A stretch of DNA of 64,000 nt from Microbacterium sp. LCT-H2. GTDB lineage: Bacteria > Actinomycetota > Actinomycetes > Actinomycetales > Microbacteriaceae. A program made the position numbers and the translations under genes. The notes below the pieces were generated by a model. It ran no database searches, was not told the DNA's origin, and saw nothing but the letters and a program-made list of their open reading frames with translations. How positions within the stretch are numbered: the stretch's first letter is position 1; each line of letters opens with the position of its first letter. Positions 53,481 through 61,361 of this stretch are shown here, piece after piece. The stretch covers positions 186,001-250,000 of the forward strand of contig NZ_MODW01000004.1 in NCBI RefSeq assembly GCF_001866135.1, written 5' to 3'.

Positions 53481-54677
53481 TCAGGGACCGGGCATCTCCA
53501 GGCGCAAGACGGCTTCCAGACGCGGCGGCCGTGCTCGGTTGATAGCCTCCGCGCTAAGTGCATCCATTGCCCCCGCGAGGACAGCGTTCCGCTCCTCCGC
53601 CGCGTGCTGGTAGATGAGCGCCGCGCGGGCAGTGCGGTGACCGGCGCGCGCCATGAGTTCGCGCGTGGTGCCCCCGGCCTGAGCGGCCAGCGTGAGCCCC
53701 GCATGCCGAAGGTCATGCACGTGGAACTGCCCTAGCCCGATCCCGCGGGCCGCTTTCCGCCAGGCATGGCTGAGTGCATTTCCGGTGATCGCTTCGCCGT
53801 CGCGCCGAGGGAACATCGGGGACTTCGGGAATCCGGTGGTGCTGGCCAGATGCGCCTCAACCTCTGCGGCGATGCTCGGCGGGAGCACCACGGTGCGGGC
53901 CTCCCCCGTCTTCGTGGGGGTGATGGTGCCCTGACCCCGGACGTAGATGCGCTGGCGCTCGACTCGCACCGCACCGTTGGCGTAGTCGCCGCGCTGTAGC
54001 GCTTCCAACTCCCCTACGCGCAGGTGCGCCCCGAAGGCCACACGGATCGGCAGATGCCACTTCTCGGGCATGGCCCCGACGATGGCGGCCAGGTGCTCCG
54101 GCGAGAGGTACGGGCGCTCCGGGTCGTTGACCTGACCGGCCCCTTCGATCTGGCAAGGGTTCTCGCTGATGAGGCGGTCCTTCACCGCGGCGTTCAGAAT
54201 CGTGCGGAGGAGGCTGTACGCCTGGCGGAGCCGGGCCTCTCCGGTGGCCCCGGGGCGGTTCTTCACCGCCTTCGCCAGCACCTTCCGGGTGCGGGTGTAC
54301 CAGGCGCGCACGTCTGCCGGGGTGATGGCCGACAGTGCACGGTCATGGAGCCCGGCGAGGGGGCCGGTCAGCAGGTCCTCGTATAGCGCCTGGGTCTTGG
54401 CGGCGAGGCGTCCACGGGTGCCACCGTTTGCCACCCACTCCGCGGCGTAGGGGCCGAAGGGCTGGAGTCCGGCACGGTGGTCGCGGTAGGTGCCACGCAT
54501 CCGGTCCGCGCGAACCCCGGCGATGTGGTCCAGTGCCTCCCGCTTCGTGGGGAAGGTGGTGGGCGCGGTCATGGGCCGCCCGGCGGGGTCTGGGTAGCGG
54601 GCTTGCCAGCGCCCGGAGGGCAGTTGCCGGGTGCTCCCGAACGCCTGTCGATTGGCTTTCTGCCGCCGCTCTGCCAT
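53481..54677 (-). CDS. int: Tyrosine-type site-specific integrase
   Basis: 398 residues from the ATG at 54677 (GGAGG five bases upstream). N-terminal arm-binding region (RQLPSGRWQARYPDPAGRP), core-binding domain (SAITPADVRAWYTRTRKVLAKAV), and catalytic domain with Arg in HLRVGELEAL, HVHDLRHAGLTLAA and the end GHRTARAALIYQHAAEER carrying the second His and nucleophile Tyr. It integrates the element into tRNA-Gly and, with the excisionase, removes it. Confidence 0.95.
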   Translation of the reverse strand: MAERRQKANRQAFGSTRQLPSGRWQARYPDPAGRPMTAPTTFPTKREALDHIAGVRADRMRGTYRDHRAGLQPFGPYAAEWVANGGTRGRLAAKTQALYEDLLTGPLAGLHDRALSAITPADVRAWYTRTRKVLAKAVKNRPGATGEARLRQAYSLLRTILNAAVKDRLISENPCQIEGAGQVNDPERPYLSPEHLAAIVGAMPEKWHLPIRVAFGAHLRVGELEALQRGDYANGAVRVERQRIYVRGQGTITPTKTGEARTVVLPPSIAAEVEAHLASTTGFPKSPMFPRRDGEAITGNALSHAWRKAARGIGLGQFHVHDLRHAGLTLAAQAGGTTRELMARAGHRTARAALIYQHAAEERNAVLAGAMDALSAEAINRARPPRLEAVLRLEMPGP

Positions 54678-54699
54678 GGTTCCTCCGTCCGGGCCAGGT

Positions 54700-54716
54700 G
54701 GTGACACACTGTCACC
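54700..54716. promoter_or_regulatory. Palindromic operator between int and xis
   Basis: GGTGACA-CAC-TGTCACC is a perfect 7-bp inverted repeat, 23 bp upstream of the integrase start. Probable binding site of a repressor or the excisionase-like protein. Confidence 0.5.
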
Positions 54717-54863
54717 AATTTGGACTCTGGCCTGGGGTTTTGTGTTTGCAACCCCAGCATACCGTGTGCTACCGTCGTGCCTCACAAGGAAGCGCCACCG
54801 ACGACGCGACCGCCATCCAGGAAGGACCTGGGCTAGCCGCCGCTAACCCGAAAGGACCTCCTG

Positions 54864-55085
54864 ATGATCACCGCGACACCGAGCACCAGTGCCGCCACCC
54901 TGGCGCGCATCCGTGAGACCCCGCCCGCGTTCCTGAAGGTCCCGGACGTGGCGATCCTCCTGGAGTGCCACCCCAGCAACGTCTACAAGATGGTGGCCAA
55001 CGGCACCCTCCCGGCCCAGCGGTTCGGCAAGGCCATCCGCATCAGCACAGTCGCGTTCCTGGCCTTCATCGACGGCGAGGGCTGA
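54864..55085 (+). CDS. Excisionase-like helix-turn-helix protein
   Basis: 73 residues with a MerR/excisionase-type winged helix: FLKVPDVAILLECHPSNVYKMVANGTLPAQRFGKAIRIS. Small proteins of this kind direct excision or act as regulators of actinobacterial integrative elements. Divergent from int. Confidence 0.85.
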   Translation: MITATPSTSAATLARIRETPPAFLKVPDVAILLECHPSNVYKMVANGTLPAQRFGKAIRISTVAFLAFIDGEG

Positions 55086-55086
55086 G

Positions 55087-55446
55087 GTGACTACCGCCAG
55101 GGGCGAGAACACCGGACCGGCCAGCACCTACCGCGGCGTGCACGAGGCCCTTGTTCAGGCCCGCGGCTCCGCAGTAGGCCGCCCCTGCCATGGGTGCGGT
55201 CTACCGGCGAGAGGGTGGATGAGGATCGGCCCGGCAACGCACATTGGCCGGAACTCACATGGGAAGCGGGTGAAGTGGTCCACCGACCTGAGCGCCTACG
55301 CCCCCGGGTGCGCCCGGTGCAACGCGCGCGCCGATCACGGCGGCTCACTGGTGCTCTGTCCCCGTAAACATGTGCGGGCGGCATGGGGCACCACTCCCAA
55401 GGGCGAGTGCCGCGGGTGCGTGCGTGAGCGCCGTCGGAGGCTCTGA
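55087..55446 (+). CDS. Cys-rich zinc-binding protein of the element
   Basis: 119 residues from a GTG next to the xis stop. Cys pairs at GRPCHGCGLPARG, GCARCNARADHGG, LCPRKH and GECRGCVRER suggest two zinc ribbons or a degenerate HNH fold. Common in actinophage early regions. The stop overlaps the next start (TGATG). Confidence 0.55.
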   Translation: MTTARGENTGPASTYRGVHEALVQARGSAVGRPCHGCGLPARGWMRIGPATHIGRNSHGKRVKWSTDLSAYAPGCARCNARADHGGSLVLCPRKHVRAAWGTTPKGECRGCVRERRRRL

Positions 55447-56213
55447 TGGGGTTCGCGACCCTGGACCGCATGAAGGAAGCGCTCCTCTCAGCGCCCGTAT
55501 CCCCGCTGGAGCGGATCGTGCTCCTCGACATGGCCGTGGCCGTCCAAGACGGCGCTCCGACCTACACGTGGGGGCATGACCGGCTGGCGCTGGCGCTGGG
55601 CCGTGAGCCGGGGCTGAAAGCGACCAAGAGCGCCCTGGAGCGCGTCCTGTCCGCGCTCACCAGCCGCGGGCTCATCGTCCGCACGGGAGCGGCACACCGC
55701 GGCCGCCATGCGGAGTATCGGCTGGCCGTCCTGGACCTGAATGGGCCCCGGTCTGAGCGAGGCCCATTCGTCGCGGACCCCGCCGAGAAAGGGCCCCGGG
55801 TTGAGGGAGAAAGGGCCCCGGTTTTCCCGGTAAAGGGCCCCGGTCTGAGCGGGGCCCCACTACCTGTATCACTACCTGTTCCACTACCTGGTAATGGTCA
55901 CCGCACGCGGCGACCGACCGCGAAGGTTACTCCGCCTTCAGCCAAACAGCGTGCACACCTCGCGGACCTCCGCGCCGCACTCGAAGGGCTGGAGACGGAG
56001 CGCGAGCGCGTCACAGGACCGGCCAGCACCCAGGAGGCAGACGACCTCATTGGCCTCTACCGCGCTGAGGCCCACCGGCGAGCCCACAACGGCGAGCCCT
56101 TCGATTGCCCCATCACCGATCTGTCGCCGGATGCACGGCGCTACTACGAGGGCCGTGGACTCGCGGACCTATTCCCCGACCCCTGGGTCACTGAACGAGA
56201 GGAGACGGCATGA
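55446..56213 (+). CDS. Winged-helix replication-initiator-like protein
   Basis: 255 residues. Residues 1-100 form a winged helix with YTWGHDRLALALGREPGLKATKSALERVLSALTSRGLIVRTG, followed by a Pro-rich linker (residues 100-160) and a helical C-terminus (DLRAALEGLETERERVTG; DLIGLYRAEAHRRAHNGEPF). The layout resembles DnaD-like or satellite initiator proteins. The linker is encoded by strongly repeated DNA (55743-55893), as often happens when an origin lies within its initiator gene. Assignment is tentative. Confidence 0.5.
   Translation: MGFATLDRMKEALLSAPVSPLERIVLLDMAVAVQDGAPTYTWGHDRLALALGREPGLKATKSALERVLSALTSRGLIVRTGAAHRGRHAEYRLAVLDLNGPRSERGPFVADPAEKGPRVEGERAPVFPVKGPGLSGAPLPVSLPVPLPGNGHRTRRPTAKVTPPSAKQRAHLADLRAALEGLETERERVTGPASTQEADDLIGLYRAEAHRRAHNGEPFDCPITDLSPDARRYYEGRGLADLFPDPWVTEREETA
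55743..55893. repeat. Iteron-like repeats within the initiator-like gene
   Basis: Four copies of GGGCCCCGG at 55743, 55791, 55813 and 55835 (three preceded by AAA), the first and last extended to GGGCCCCGGTCTGAGCG, then three tandem 12-bp units beginning CACTACCTG at 55858, 55870 and 55882. A candidate replication origin for the element. Confidence 0.45.
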
Positions 56214-56707
56214 GCCCCGACACCATCACCATCGCGCGCGAGGAGGTCGCGGCATTGCCGGGCCTCCCTGTGCCCGATCTGCCGCCGGACGTGGACCTCA
56301 CCGAGTACGCCCTCGGTGACACCCCCCGGCCGCGCCGCCGCATGAAGCGCCTGGATCGGCTGACCCGCCGCGCCGAAGCATTCATGCTCCACCGCACAGG
56401 CGTGGCCATGACCGTCATCGCAACGCAGATGGACGTGCACCCGAAGACGGTCCAGCGGTGGATTCGGGAGGAGGTTCAGCGCATCCCGGAGGAGGAGGCG
56501 GACGCTATCCGCACCCTGGAACTGGCCCGCCTCGACGCCATCCTGGTTCCGCAGATGCGCCTGGCCCTCGCGGGTGGCGGGTTCGCGGTGGACCGGGTGC
56601 TGAGGATCATGGACCGCCGCGCGAAGTACCTCGGCCTGGACAACGCCAAACCGGGCGGCTTCGAGCAGGTAGGCGCGCTCCTCGACCGGCTGGTCATGGG
56701 GGAATGA
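56210..56707 (+). CDS. Terminase small-subunit-like HTH protein
   Basis: 165 residues. A helix-turn-helix (GVAMTVIATQMDVHPKTVQRWIREEV) is followed by a helical region ELARLDAILVPQMRLALAGGGFAVDRVLRIMDRRAKYLGLDNA, the pattern of phage small-terminase-like proteins that recognise packaging sites. No large terminase is present, so it may divert a helper phage's packaging or serve as a regulator. Coupled to the previous gene (ATGA). Confidence 0.6.
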   Translation: MSPDTITIAREEVAALPGLPVPDLPPDVDLTEYALGDTPRPRRRMKRLDRLTRRAEAFMLHRTGVAMTVIATQMDVHPKTVQRWIREEVQRIPEEEADAIRTLELARLDAILVPQMRLALAGGGFAVDRVLRIMDRRAKYLGLDNAKPGGFEQVGALLDRLVMGE

Positions 56708-57015
56708 CCATGGTCTACGCGCCCCGCCGCCCCAGCGCCATCGGCAACGCCACCCGGTCGAAGCGAGAAGCCCTGCCGGGATACCAGGCCGCGATGGATG
56801 CCATCCCGGCGCATCACGCGGACGCCATCCGGGCCTACATCGCGAGCCTGCACCAGGAGGCCGCCGTCCAGCGCACCGCCGCGGCACGTGCACGTGCCGC
56901 CCTGGAGTCCCGAGCACAGGGCGACGGAGATGCCGCTGACCACCCTCGACCTGACCCCCTCTCCAACCCCTCGCCCACCACGGGCAACCTCAACCCAGAA
57001 GGAGCACAGCCATGA
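56704..57015 (+). CDS. Hypothetical protein of the element
   Basis: 103 residues. A helical centre (GYQAAMDAIPAHHADAIRAYIASLHQEAAVQRTAAARARAALESRA) is followed by a Pro/Asn-rich tail. Overlaps its neighbours on both sides (ATGA). No family recognised. Confidence 0.6.
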   Translation: MTMVYAPRRPSAIGNATRSKREALPGYQAAMDAIPAHHADAIRAYIASLHQEAAVQRTAAARARAALESRAQGDGDAADHPRPDPLSNPSPTTGNLNPEGAQP

Positions 57016-57728
57016 CCCGCACCGACCTCACCACCACCGCTGTCCAGGCCCGCCGGGACCTCGCGGCCGCCGCCACCCTCAGGGACACCCACCTGACACC
57101 GGAAGGACTCCGAGCCCGCCAGCGCACGGACGTGAACCGTATCCGCACCACCGTGCGCGCCGCCATCCCAGCGATCCCGGAGGCACCTGACCGGGGGCCG
57201 GTCCTGGACACCCTCCGTCCGCAGACCGCGGATGACCACGCCGCCCTCAGCCGGGAGCGGGAAAAGGTCCGCGCCCTCGTCTACGCCGGACAGGACCCCT
57301 CTCAGGGCTTCGAGCGTGAGCCGGGCATGCGTCTCCAGGATGTGATCGCCCGGGCGGACCGCACCCGCCTGGCGGCCATCCTGGACGATCTGGAGGTCAT
57401 GCCGCACCTGCTGGTGCACGACGACCGGGACCGGCTCCTCGCCGCGTACGAGGGCCTGGTCTGGGAACGCCTCACTCAGGTGGACCCGGCGGCCCTTGCT
57501 ATCGCTGAGCAGGAGAGCGCCGCCGCGGAGCCCGCCGCGTGGGCCGCGGTCCTCACGGACCTGGCGGACACGGGGGACCTCACTCCGGAGTCGCTGGCAC
57601 TCCTGCATGACGCTGACCTCGACGCCTACCGTCTCCTGGTGGACGGGGACCGGGTGCACATCGACGTGCCCGGCTCCCAGTCCGCCATCCTGTCCATGCT
57701 GGAGAACCTGCAAACATCGCAGCCGTAG
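57012..57728 (+). CDS. Hypothetical helical protein of the element
   Basis: 238 residues, mostly Ala/Asp/Arg-rich helices (DLTTTAVQARRDLAAAATLRDTHL; LAAILDDLEVMPHLLVHDDRDRLLAAYEGLVWERL), no membrane segment. Phage-like in composition but not recognised. Last gene of the rightward set; a strong hairpin follows. Confidence 0.6.
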   Translation: MTRTDLTTTAVQARRDLAAAATLRDTHLTPEGLRARQRTDVNRIRTTVRAAIPAIPEAPDRGPVLDTLRPQTADDHAALSREREKVRALVYAGQDPSQGFEREPGMRLQDVIARADRTRLAAILDDLEVMPHLLVHDDRDRLLAAYEGLVWERLTQVDPAALAIAEQESAAAEPAAWAAVLTDLADTGDLTPESLALLHDADLDAYRLLVDGDRVHIDVPGSQSAILSMLENLQTSQP

Positions 57729-57737
57729 TTCACCCCA

Positions 57738-57780
57738 CGAACTGGGGCGACCCGAAGAGCGTCACCGGTCGGCCCCAGTT
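57738..57780. terminator. Hairpin terminator between convergent element genes
   Basis: GAACTGGGGCGACC (57738-57751) pairs with GGTCGGCCCCAGTTC (57766-57780), one bulge, 14-nt loop. It separates the rightward gene set from the convergent nuclease-like gene. Confidence 0.75.
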
Positions 57781-57837
57781 CGGCCACATGAAGCACCAGA
57801 CGCAACCCCATGTCGGAACGCTCTGCAGGGAGAACCC

Positions 57838-58941
57838 TCAGAGGGCGGAACGTCTGAGTTCGGCCGGTGCGTAGGTGTACGCGAGTGGCGATAGAGCGTC
57901 GTCCTCTATCGACCACGGGCTGATGACCGTTAACCTGCCCCCTGAGGCACCGGGTGGGTCGAGCGTCCGGTCGAGATTGATCTGGGACACCACGACGAGA
58001 GCGTTGTGTGGATGCTTCTCTCGATGCAACGCGACCTCGTTCTTGGTCAAAATCACGGCCTCGCCGAGGGACGTCGTACCCTTGACCTCCACCCAGAGGT
58101 GCTCCTCACCTCTCCGGCAATCCAGATCGTAAGACTCGGTAGCGCCAACGTCCCTTACCGACCAGCCGGCGGCGGTCAGCATGTCGATCGCGACAGCAAC
58201 GGCCCGCAGTTCAACGGCACGCTGCTCGGCTTTGCTGATCCGGAATCCTTGCCCAAGTCGCGCGGGCTGCGTGAGCATGGGACCAGACACTGACGCGATC
58301 TGCTCCTTCGCCAACAGGACCTCTGCGGGCTCTCGTCCCGGCACGGTTGGGTCAGAGGCGTCCGCGCGATAGATCTGGTCAAGCAGACCGAGCATTTCGC
58401 CGAGGTCGGAGAGCAGGACCTCGTTCGGCGGGATCGCGCTCCGTTCGTACTCGATTGCGACGGCGACAGTTCCGGCGTAGGACGCGCCAGCAGTGCCCGA
58501 TCGCGCTGCCAGATCGACATCGAACGTGAACCTTGGCCCCGGTAGCGAGATCGAGGCACGGGCCCACTCGCGCAGGAGCCTTGCCTCCTCCGCACTCCGG
58601 GCACGGAACGCGCTTCCGTCCCAGGTGAAGGAACCGTGGGACAACGACAGGTAGCAACGGTTCCCGTCCCCAGCGAACAGATAGACCACGTACCAGCCCT
58701 CAGTGGGGCGAGGGCTCAGGTCCGGATCGAAGATACGCACCCATGGCACCTGAGACTTCCGCCCCACCGCATCTTGACCGCGCACCGCGTACCTGGTGCC
58801 AACCCCGTGGGTGGCCGCGTTCTCGGCCAACCAATCAGGTACCTCGCGGCGAATGAGGATGCCCCGCATCTGCATCTCTTCCGTGTTCTCCACGGACCAG
58901 TCGGGTTGCAGATCCATCACGTCCGAAAGAAGTTGTCGCAC
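57838..58941 (-). CDS. MrcB_N (DUF3578) - DUF3883 nuclease-like protein, probable defence gene
   Basis: 367 residues from GTG. Residues about 20-185 resemble the MrcB N-terminal DNA-recognition domain (VPWVRIFDPDLSPRPTEGWYVVYLF; CYLSLSHGSFTWDG). Residues 240-340 match DUF3883 with a PD-(D/E)xK-like core: ESYDLDC, then EEHLWVEVKGTT and ILTKNEVALHREKHPHNALVVV. This combination is seen in modification-dependent restriction and related defence genes. It lies just inside attR, a common cargo position. Confidence 0.75.
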   Translation of the reverse strand: MRQLLSDVMDLQPDWSVENTEEMQMRGILIRREVPDWLAENAATHGVGTRYAVRGQDAVGRKSQVPWVRIFDPDLSPRPTEGWYVVYLFAGDGNRCYLSLSHGSFTWDGSAFRARSAEEARLLREWARASISLPGPRFTFDVDLAARSGTAGASYAGTVAVAIEYERSAIPPNEVLLSDLGEMLGLLDQIYRADASDPTVPGREPAEVLLAKEQIASVSGPMLTQPARLGQGFRISKAEQRAVELRAVAVAIDMLTAAGWSVRDVGATESYDLDCRRGEEHLWVEVKGTTSLGEAVILTKNEVALHREKHPHNALVVVSQINLDRTLDPPGASGGRLTVISPWSIEDDALSPLAYTYAPAELRRSAL

Positions 58942-58974
58942 TTGCTCATCTTTGCTTACGGTCGTGCCAGATTC

Positions 58975-59003
58975 GTGCCACTAGAGGGGGGTATGTGCCA
59001 CTA
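58975..59003 (+). promoter_or_regulatory. Candidate integrase arm-type sites, right pair
   Basis: GTGCCACTA occurs at 58975-58983 and 58995-59003, 20 bp apart, with a partial GTGCCAG at 58964. They lie 72-100 bp from attR; together with the left copy they would flank the core in the circular form. Confidence 0.4.
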
Positions 59004-59074
59004 ACCGGCGGTACTGGACGGTAAGCCCAACGCTGGTTGGTCCGCCGTTCCGGGGCCCGCAGGATGGCCGCTAC

Positions 59075-59123
59075 CTGCTTCCCAAGCAGACAGCGCGGGT
59101 TCGATTCCCGTCAGCCCCTCCAC
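59075..59123. repeat. attR: 49-bp direct repeat of the tRNA-Gly 3' half
   Basis: Exact copy of 51367-51415. Bases upstream of it do not complete a tRNA, so this is an attachment scar, not a gene. Confidence 0.93.
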
Positions 59124-59476
59124 CTGTGACTTCCCAAGCTGTTCCGGACACTCTGGAGCCGATCCAGACTGAGGATCTCGCTTCTGGAAGGACACCTCCA
59201 AGAGTCACGAACAGCAGGCCTCCCTGTCGCATGCGCCCCGATCCGCGGCGAGATCGATCCCTGCGCCGTCGGATGACGCGGAGGTGTCGAGCACGACCTG
59301 GCGGCACTGGGTGATCCGGTCGGCGCGTTGCTGCTCGGGCCATCGACATCCCGAACTCCCTGGCGATCGAGTCGGTCGTCTCGGAACGACCGGCATTGCC
59401 TGCGAATCACCTATGACAACGGTGTGCGCCTTGTTGTCTTAGAGCTCCCTCAGAGGACCGCGGGGACCATGTCGTC
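59124..59476. other. Non-coding gap between attR and the flavoprotein operon
   Basis: 353 bp without a convincing gene. A perfect 7-bp inverted repeat CGGTCGT-N6-ACGACCG lies at 59373-59392. Some minus-strand frames have coding-like composition and may be remnants of an older insertion, but no family is recognisable. Confidence 0.4.
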
Positions 59477-60886
59477 ATGAGCACCCTCCACACAGCCCCC
59501 GTACTCACGCCGAGCGTGCATGTATCGAAGCCCCGGGTCGCCACCTCGTGGTGGCGAGTCGCCGCACTCGGCGTGATCTGGGCGACGAGCCTGTTCGTCG
59601 TCGCCCTGTGGGTAGCCGGGGGCGGGGTGACCGCTATCCTCGGTTTCTCTGCAGAGTCCGTGACCACTCTGGGAAGGCTCTCCGGGCTGGTGGCAGCGAA
59701 CCTGCTGCTCTATCAGGTGTTGTTGATGGCGAAGGTCCCGCTGTTCGAGCGCGGGTTCGGTCGTGAGGGAATCACCCGGTTTCATCGACAGGTCGGCTTC
59801 TGGTCGTTCTGGTTGATGGGCGTGCACATCCTGCTGCTGGTCATCGGATATGCCGCGGCAGCAGGTCTGGGCGTGTGGGAGCAGCTGTGGAGTTTCGTCT
59901 GGGACTACCCGGGGATGCTGCTGGCCACCGCGGGAACCGGACTCCTCGTGATGGTCGTGGTCACCTCCATCCGCCGTGCCCGCCGCCGTCTGCGTTACGA
60001 GTCGTGGCATCTGCTACACCTGTACGCGTACCTGGGCGTCTTCCTCGCTCTGCCGCACCAGTTGTGGACGGGAGCGGACTTCCTCTCATCGACACCGGCC
60101 ACGATCTACTGGTGGTCGCTGTGGGCTGTCGCAGCTGTAGCCGTCATCGTGTTCCGCGTCGTCGCACCGCTTGTCCGTTCCCATCGACACGCTCTCCGCG
60201 TCGACACCGTCGCACTCGACGGTGCAGCCGGTGTCACCGTGCGCGTGTCCGGTCGGGACCTCCGTGAGCTGAAGGCACGGGCCGGCCAGTTCTTCGTGTG
60301 GCGGTTCCTGGACGGGCCGGGATGGATGCGAGGGCACCCTTTCTCCCTCTCGGCTGCTCCGGGAGACACCTACGCACTCACAGCGCGCCTTGTCGGCGAC
60401 GGCACGACGCGACTCGCGTCGTTGCGTCCGGGCACCCGAGTGTTGGTGGAGGGTCCGTTCGGGGAGATGACCGGAGATCGCCGCAGCGGCCGGAAGCTCC
60501 TCATGGTCGGTGCGGGAGCCGGAGTGGCCCCGCTCGTATCGCTTCTCGAGGCGGAGCGATACGAGTCAGGTGACGCGGCCCTGGTCGTCCGGGACACTGC
60601 GGACTCTGACGCCCTGCTGCGGGAGCCGATCTCGTCGCTGATCCGTGAGCGCGGGGTGCGTCACTTCCCGCTCACCGGCCCGCGCGCCGGCGGCAACTCC
60701 CCGTGGCTTCCGGCCACCCACACCGCCTGGAATGGCCCCGATCTGCTCCGCTACATCGCCCCTGACCCGGACGAGTACGACGTGTACCTGTGCGGCCCCG
60801 ACGGGTGGATGCGCGCTCTGCGAGAAGACCTCCGCGGCGCCGGCTTTGCCGCCGACCGCATCCACTCCGAATCCTTCACCCCCTGA
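59477..60886 (+). CDS. Ferric-reductase-like membrane flavoprotein (ferredoxin reductase-type)
   Basis: 469 residues. The N-terminal half has six membrane helices of the ferric reductase domain with candidate haem ligands in FHRQVGFWSFWLMGVHILL and SWHLLHLYAYLGVFLALPHQ. The C-terminal half is an FAD/NAD(P) reductase: HPFSLSAAP (FAD), LLMVGAGAGVAPLVSLL (nucleotide) and YLCGPDGWM. It would carry electrons from NAD(P)H across the membrane. Followed by FMN-binding protein and apbE genes. Confidence 0.9.
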   Translation: MSTLHTAPVLTPSVHVSKPRVATSWWRVAALGVIWATSLFVVALWVAGGGVTAILGFSAESVTTLGRLSGLVAANLLLYQVLLMAKVPLFERGFGREGITRFHRQVGFWSFWLMGVHILLLVIGYAAAAGLGVWEQLWSFVWDYPGMLLATAGTGLLVMVVVTSIRRARRRLRYESWHLLHLYAYLGVFLALPHQLWTGADFLSSTPATIYWWSLWAVAAVAVIVFRVVAPLVRSHRHALRVDTVALDGAAGVTVRVSGRDLRELKARAGQFFVWRFLDGPGWMRGHPFSLSAAPGDTYALTARLVGDGTTRLASLRPGTRVLVEGPFGEMTGDRRSGRKLLMVGAGAGVAPLVSLLEAERYESGDAALVVRDTADSDALLREPISSLIRERGVRHFPLTGPRAGGNSPWLPATHTAWNGPDLLRYIAPDPDEYDVYLCGPDGWMRALREDLRGAGFAADRIHSESFTP

Positions 60887-60905
60887 GCATCGAGGGAGCA
60901 CCGCC

Positions 60906-61361
60906 ATGAAGAAGATCATCTACGCACTCCTCGCGACCCTGAGCGGGATCATCCTCCTGTTCAGCTACCGCACCTCCCTCGACGCTGTTCCTCCCTCCGA
61001 CGGAGCCAGCCCCGCTAGCGGCACCACCCCGAGCACCAGCGGGTCGGCATCGACCGCCGCGGGCGGGACCACGGCGGGGCTCACGGACGGGACGTTCACC
61101 GGTGACACCATGCAGACGCGCTACGGTCCCGTCCAGGTGCAGATCACCGTGTCGGGAGGGAAGATCACCGACGCGCAAGCGCTCCGGTATCCCGACAGCA
61201 ACGGTCGAGACCAACAGATCAACGCGCATGCGATCCCGTTACTGGTCTCCGAGACCGTCCAGGGCCAGAGCGCACACATCCAGATGGTGTCCGGCGCCAC
61301 CTACACCAGCGACGGATACACGAGCTCGCTGCAGAGCGCTATCGATCAGGCACAACAATGA
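60906..61361 (+). CDS. Membrane-anchored FMN-binding domain protein
   Basis: 151 residues. One N-terminal membrane helix (IIYALLATLSGIILLFSY), a Ser/Thr/Gly-rich linker (33-60), then an FMN-binding domain with the flavinylation motif SGATYT at 129-134, the final Thr being the expected attachment site. It likely receives electrons from the reductase outside the membrane. The stop overlaps apbE (ATGA), the gene for the flavinylating enzyme. Confidence 0.9.
   Translation: MKKIIYALLATLSGIILLFSYRTSLDAVPPSDGASPASGTTPSTSGSASTAAGGTTAGLTDGTFTGDTMQTRYGPVQVQITVSGGKITDAQALRYPDSNGRDQQINAHAIPLLVSETVQGQSAHIQMVSGATYTSDGYTSSLQSAIDQAQQ

Larger units (their letters stand above)
51367..59123. mobile_element. 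7.7-kb integrated element in tRNA-Gly(CCC), satellite-like
   Basis: Bounded by 49-bp perfect direct repeats (51367-51415 and 59075-59123) that are the tRNA 3' half. Contains a tyrosine integrase, an excisionase-like HTH gene, a short rightward gene set (zinc-ribbon protein, replication-initiator-like protein, terminase-small-subunit-like protein, two hypotheticals) and cargo at both ends (DUF4238, PIN, MrcB_N-DUF3883). No capsid, tail, portal, large terminase or conjugation genes are seen. Confidence 0.9.

Noticed and set aside
59075..59123. Second tRNA-Gly gene
   Set aside because: Only the anticodon arm to CCA end is present; the acceptor 5' strand and D-arm are missing, so it is the attachment-site copy.
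59124..59476. Insertion sequence remnant
   Set aside because: No terminal inverted repeats, target duplication or recognisable transposase motif; kept only as a gap note.
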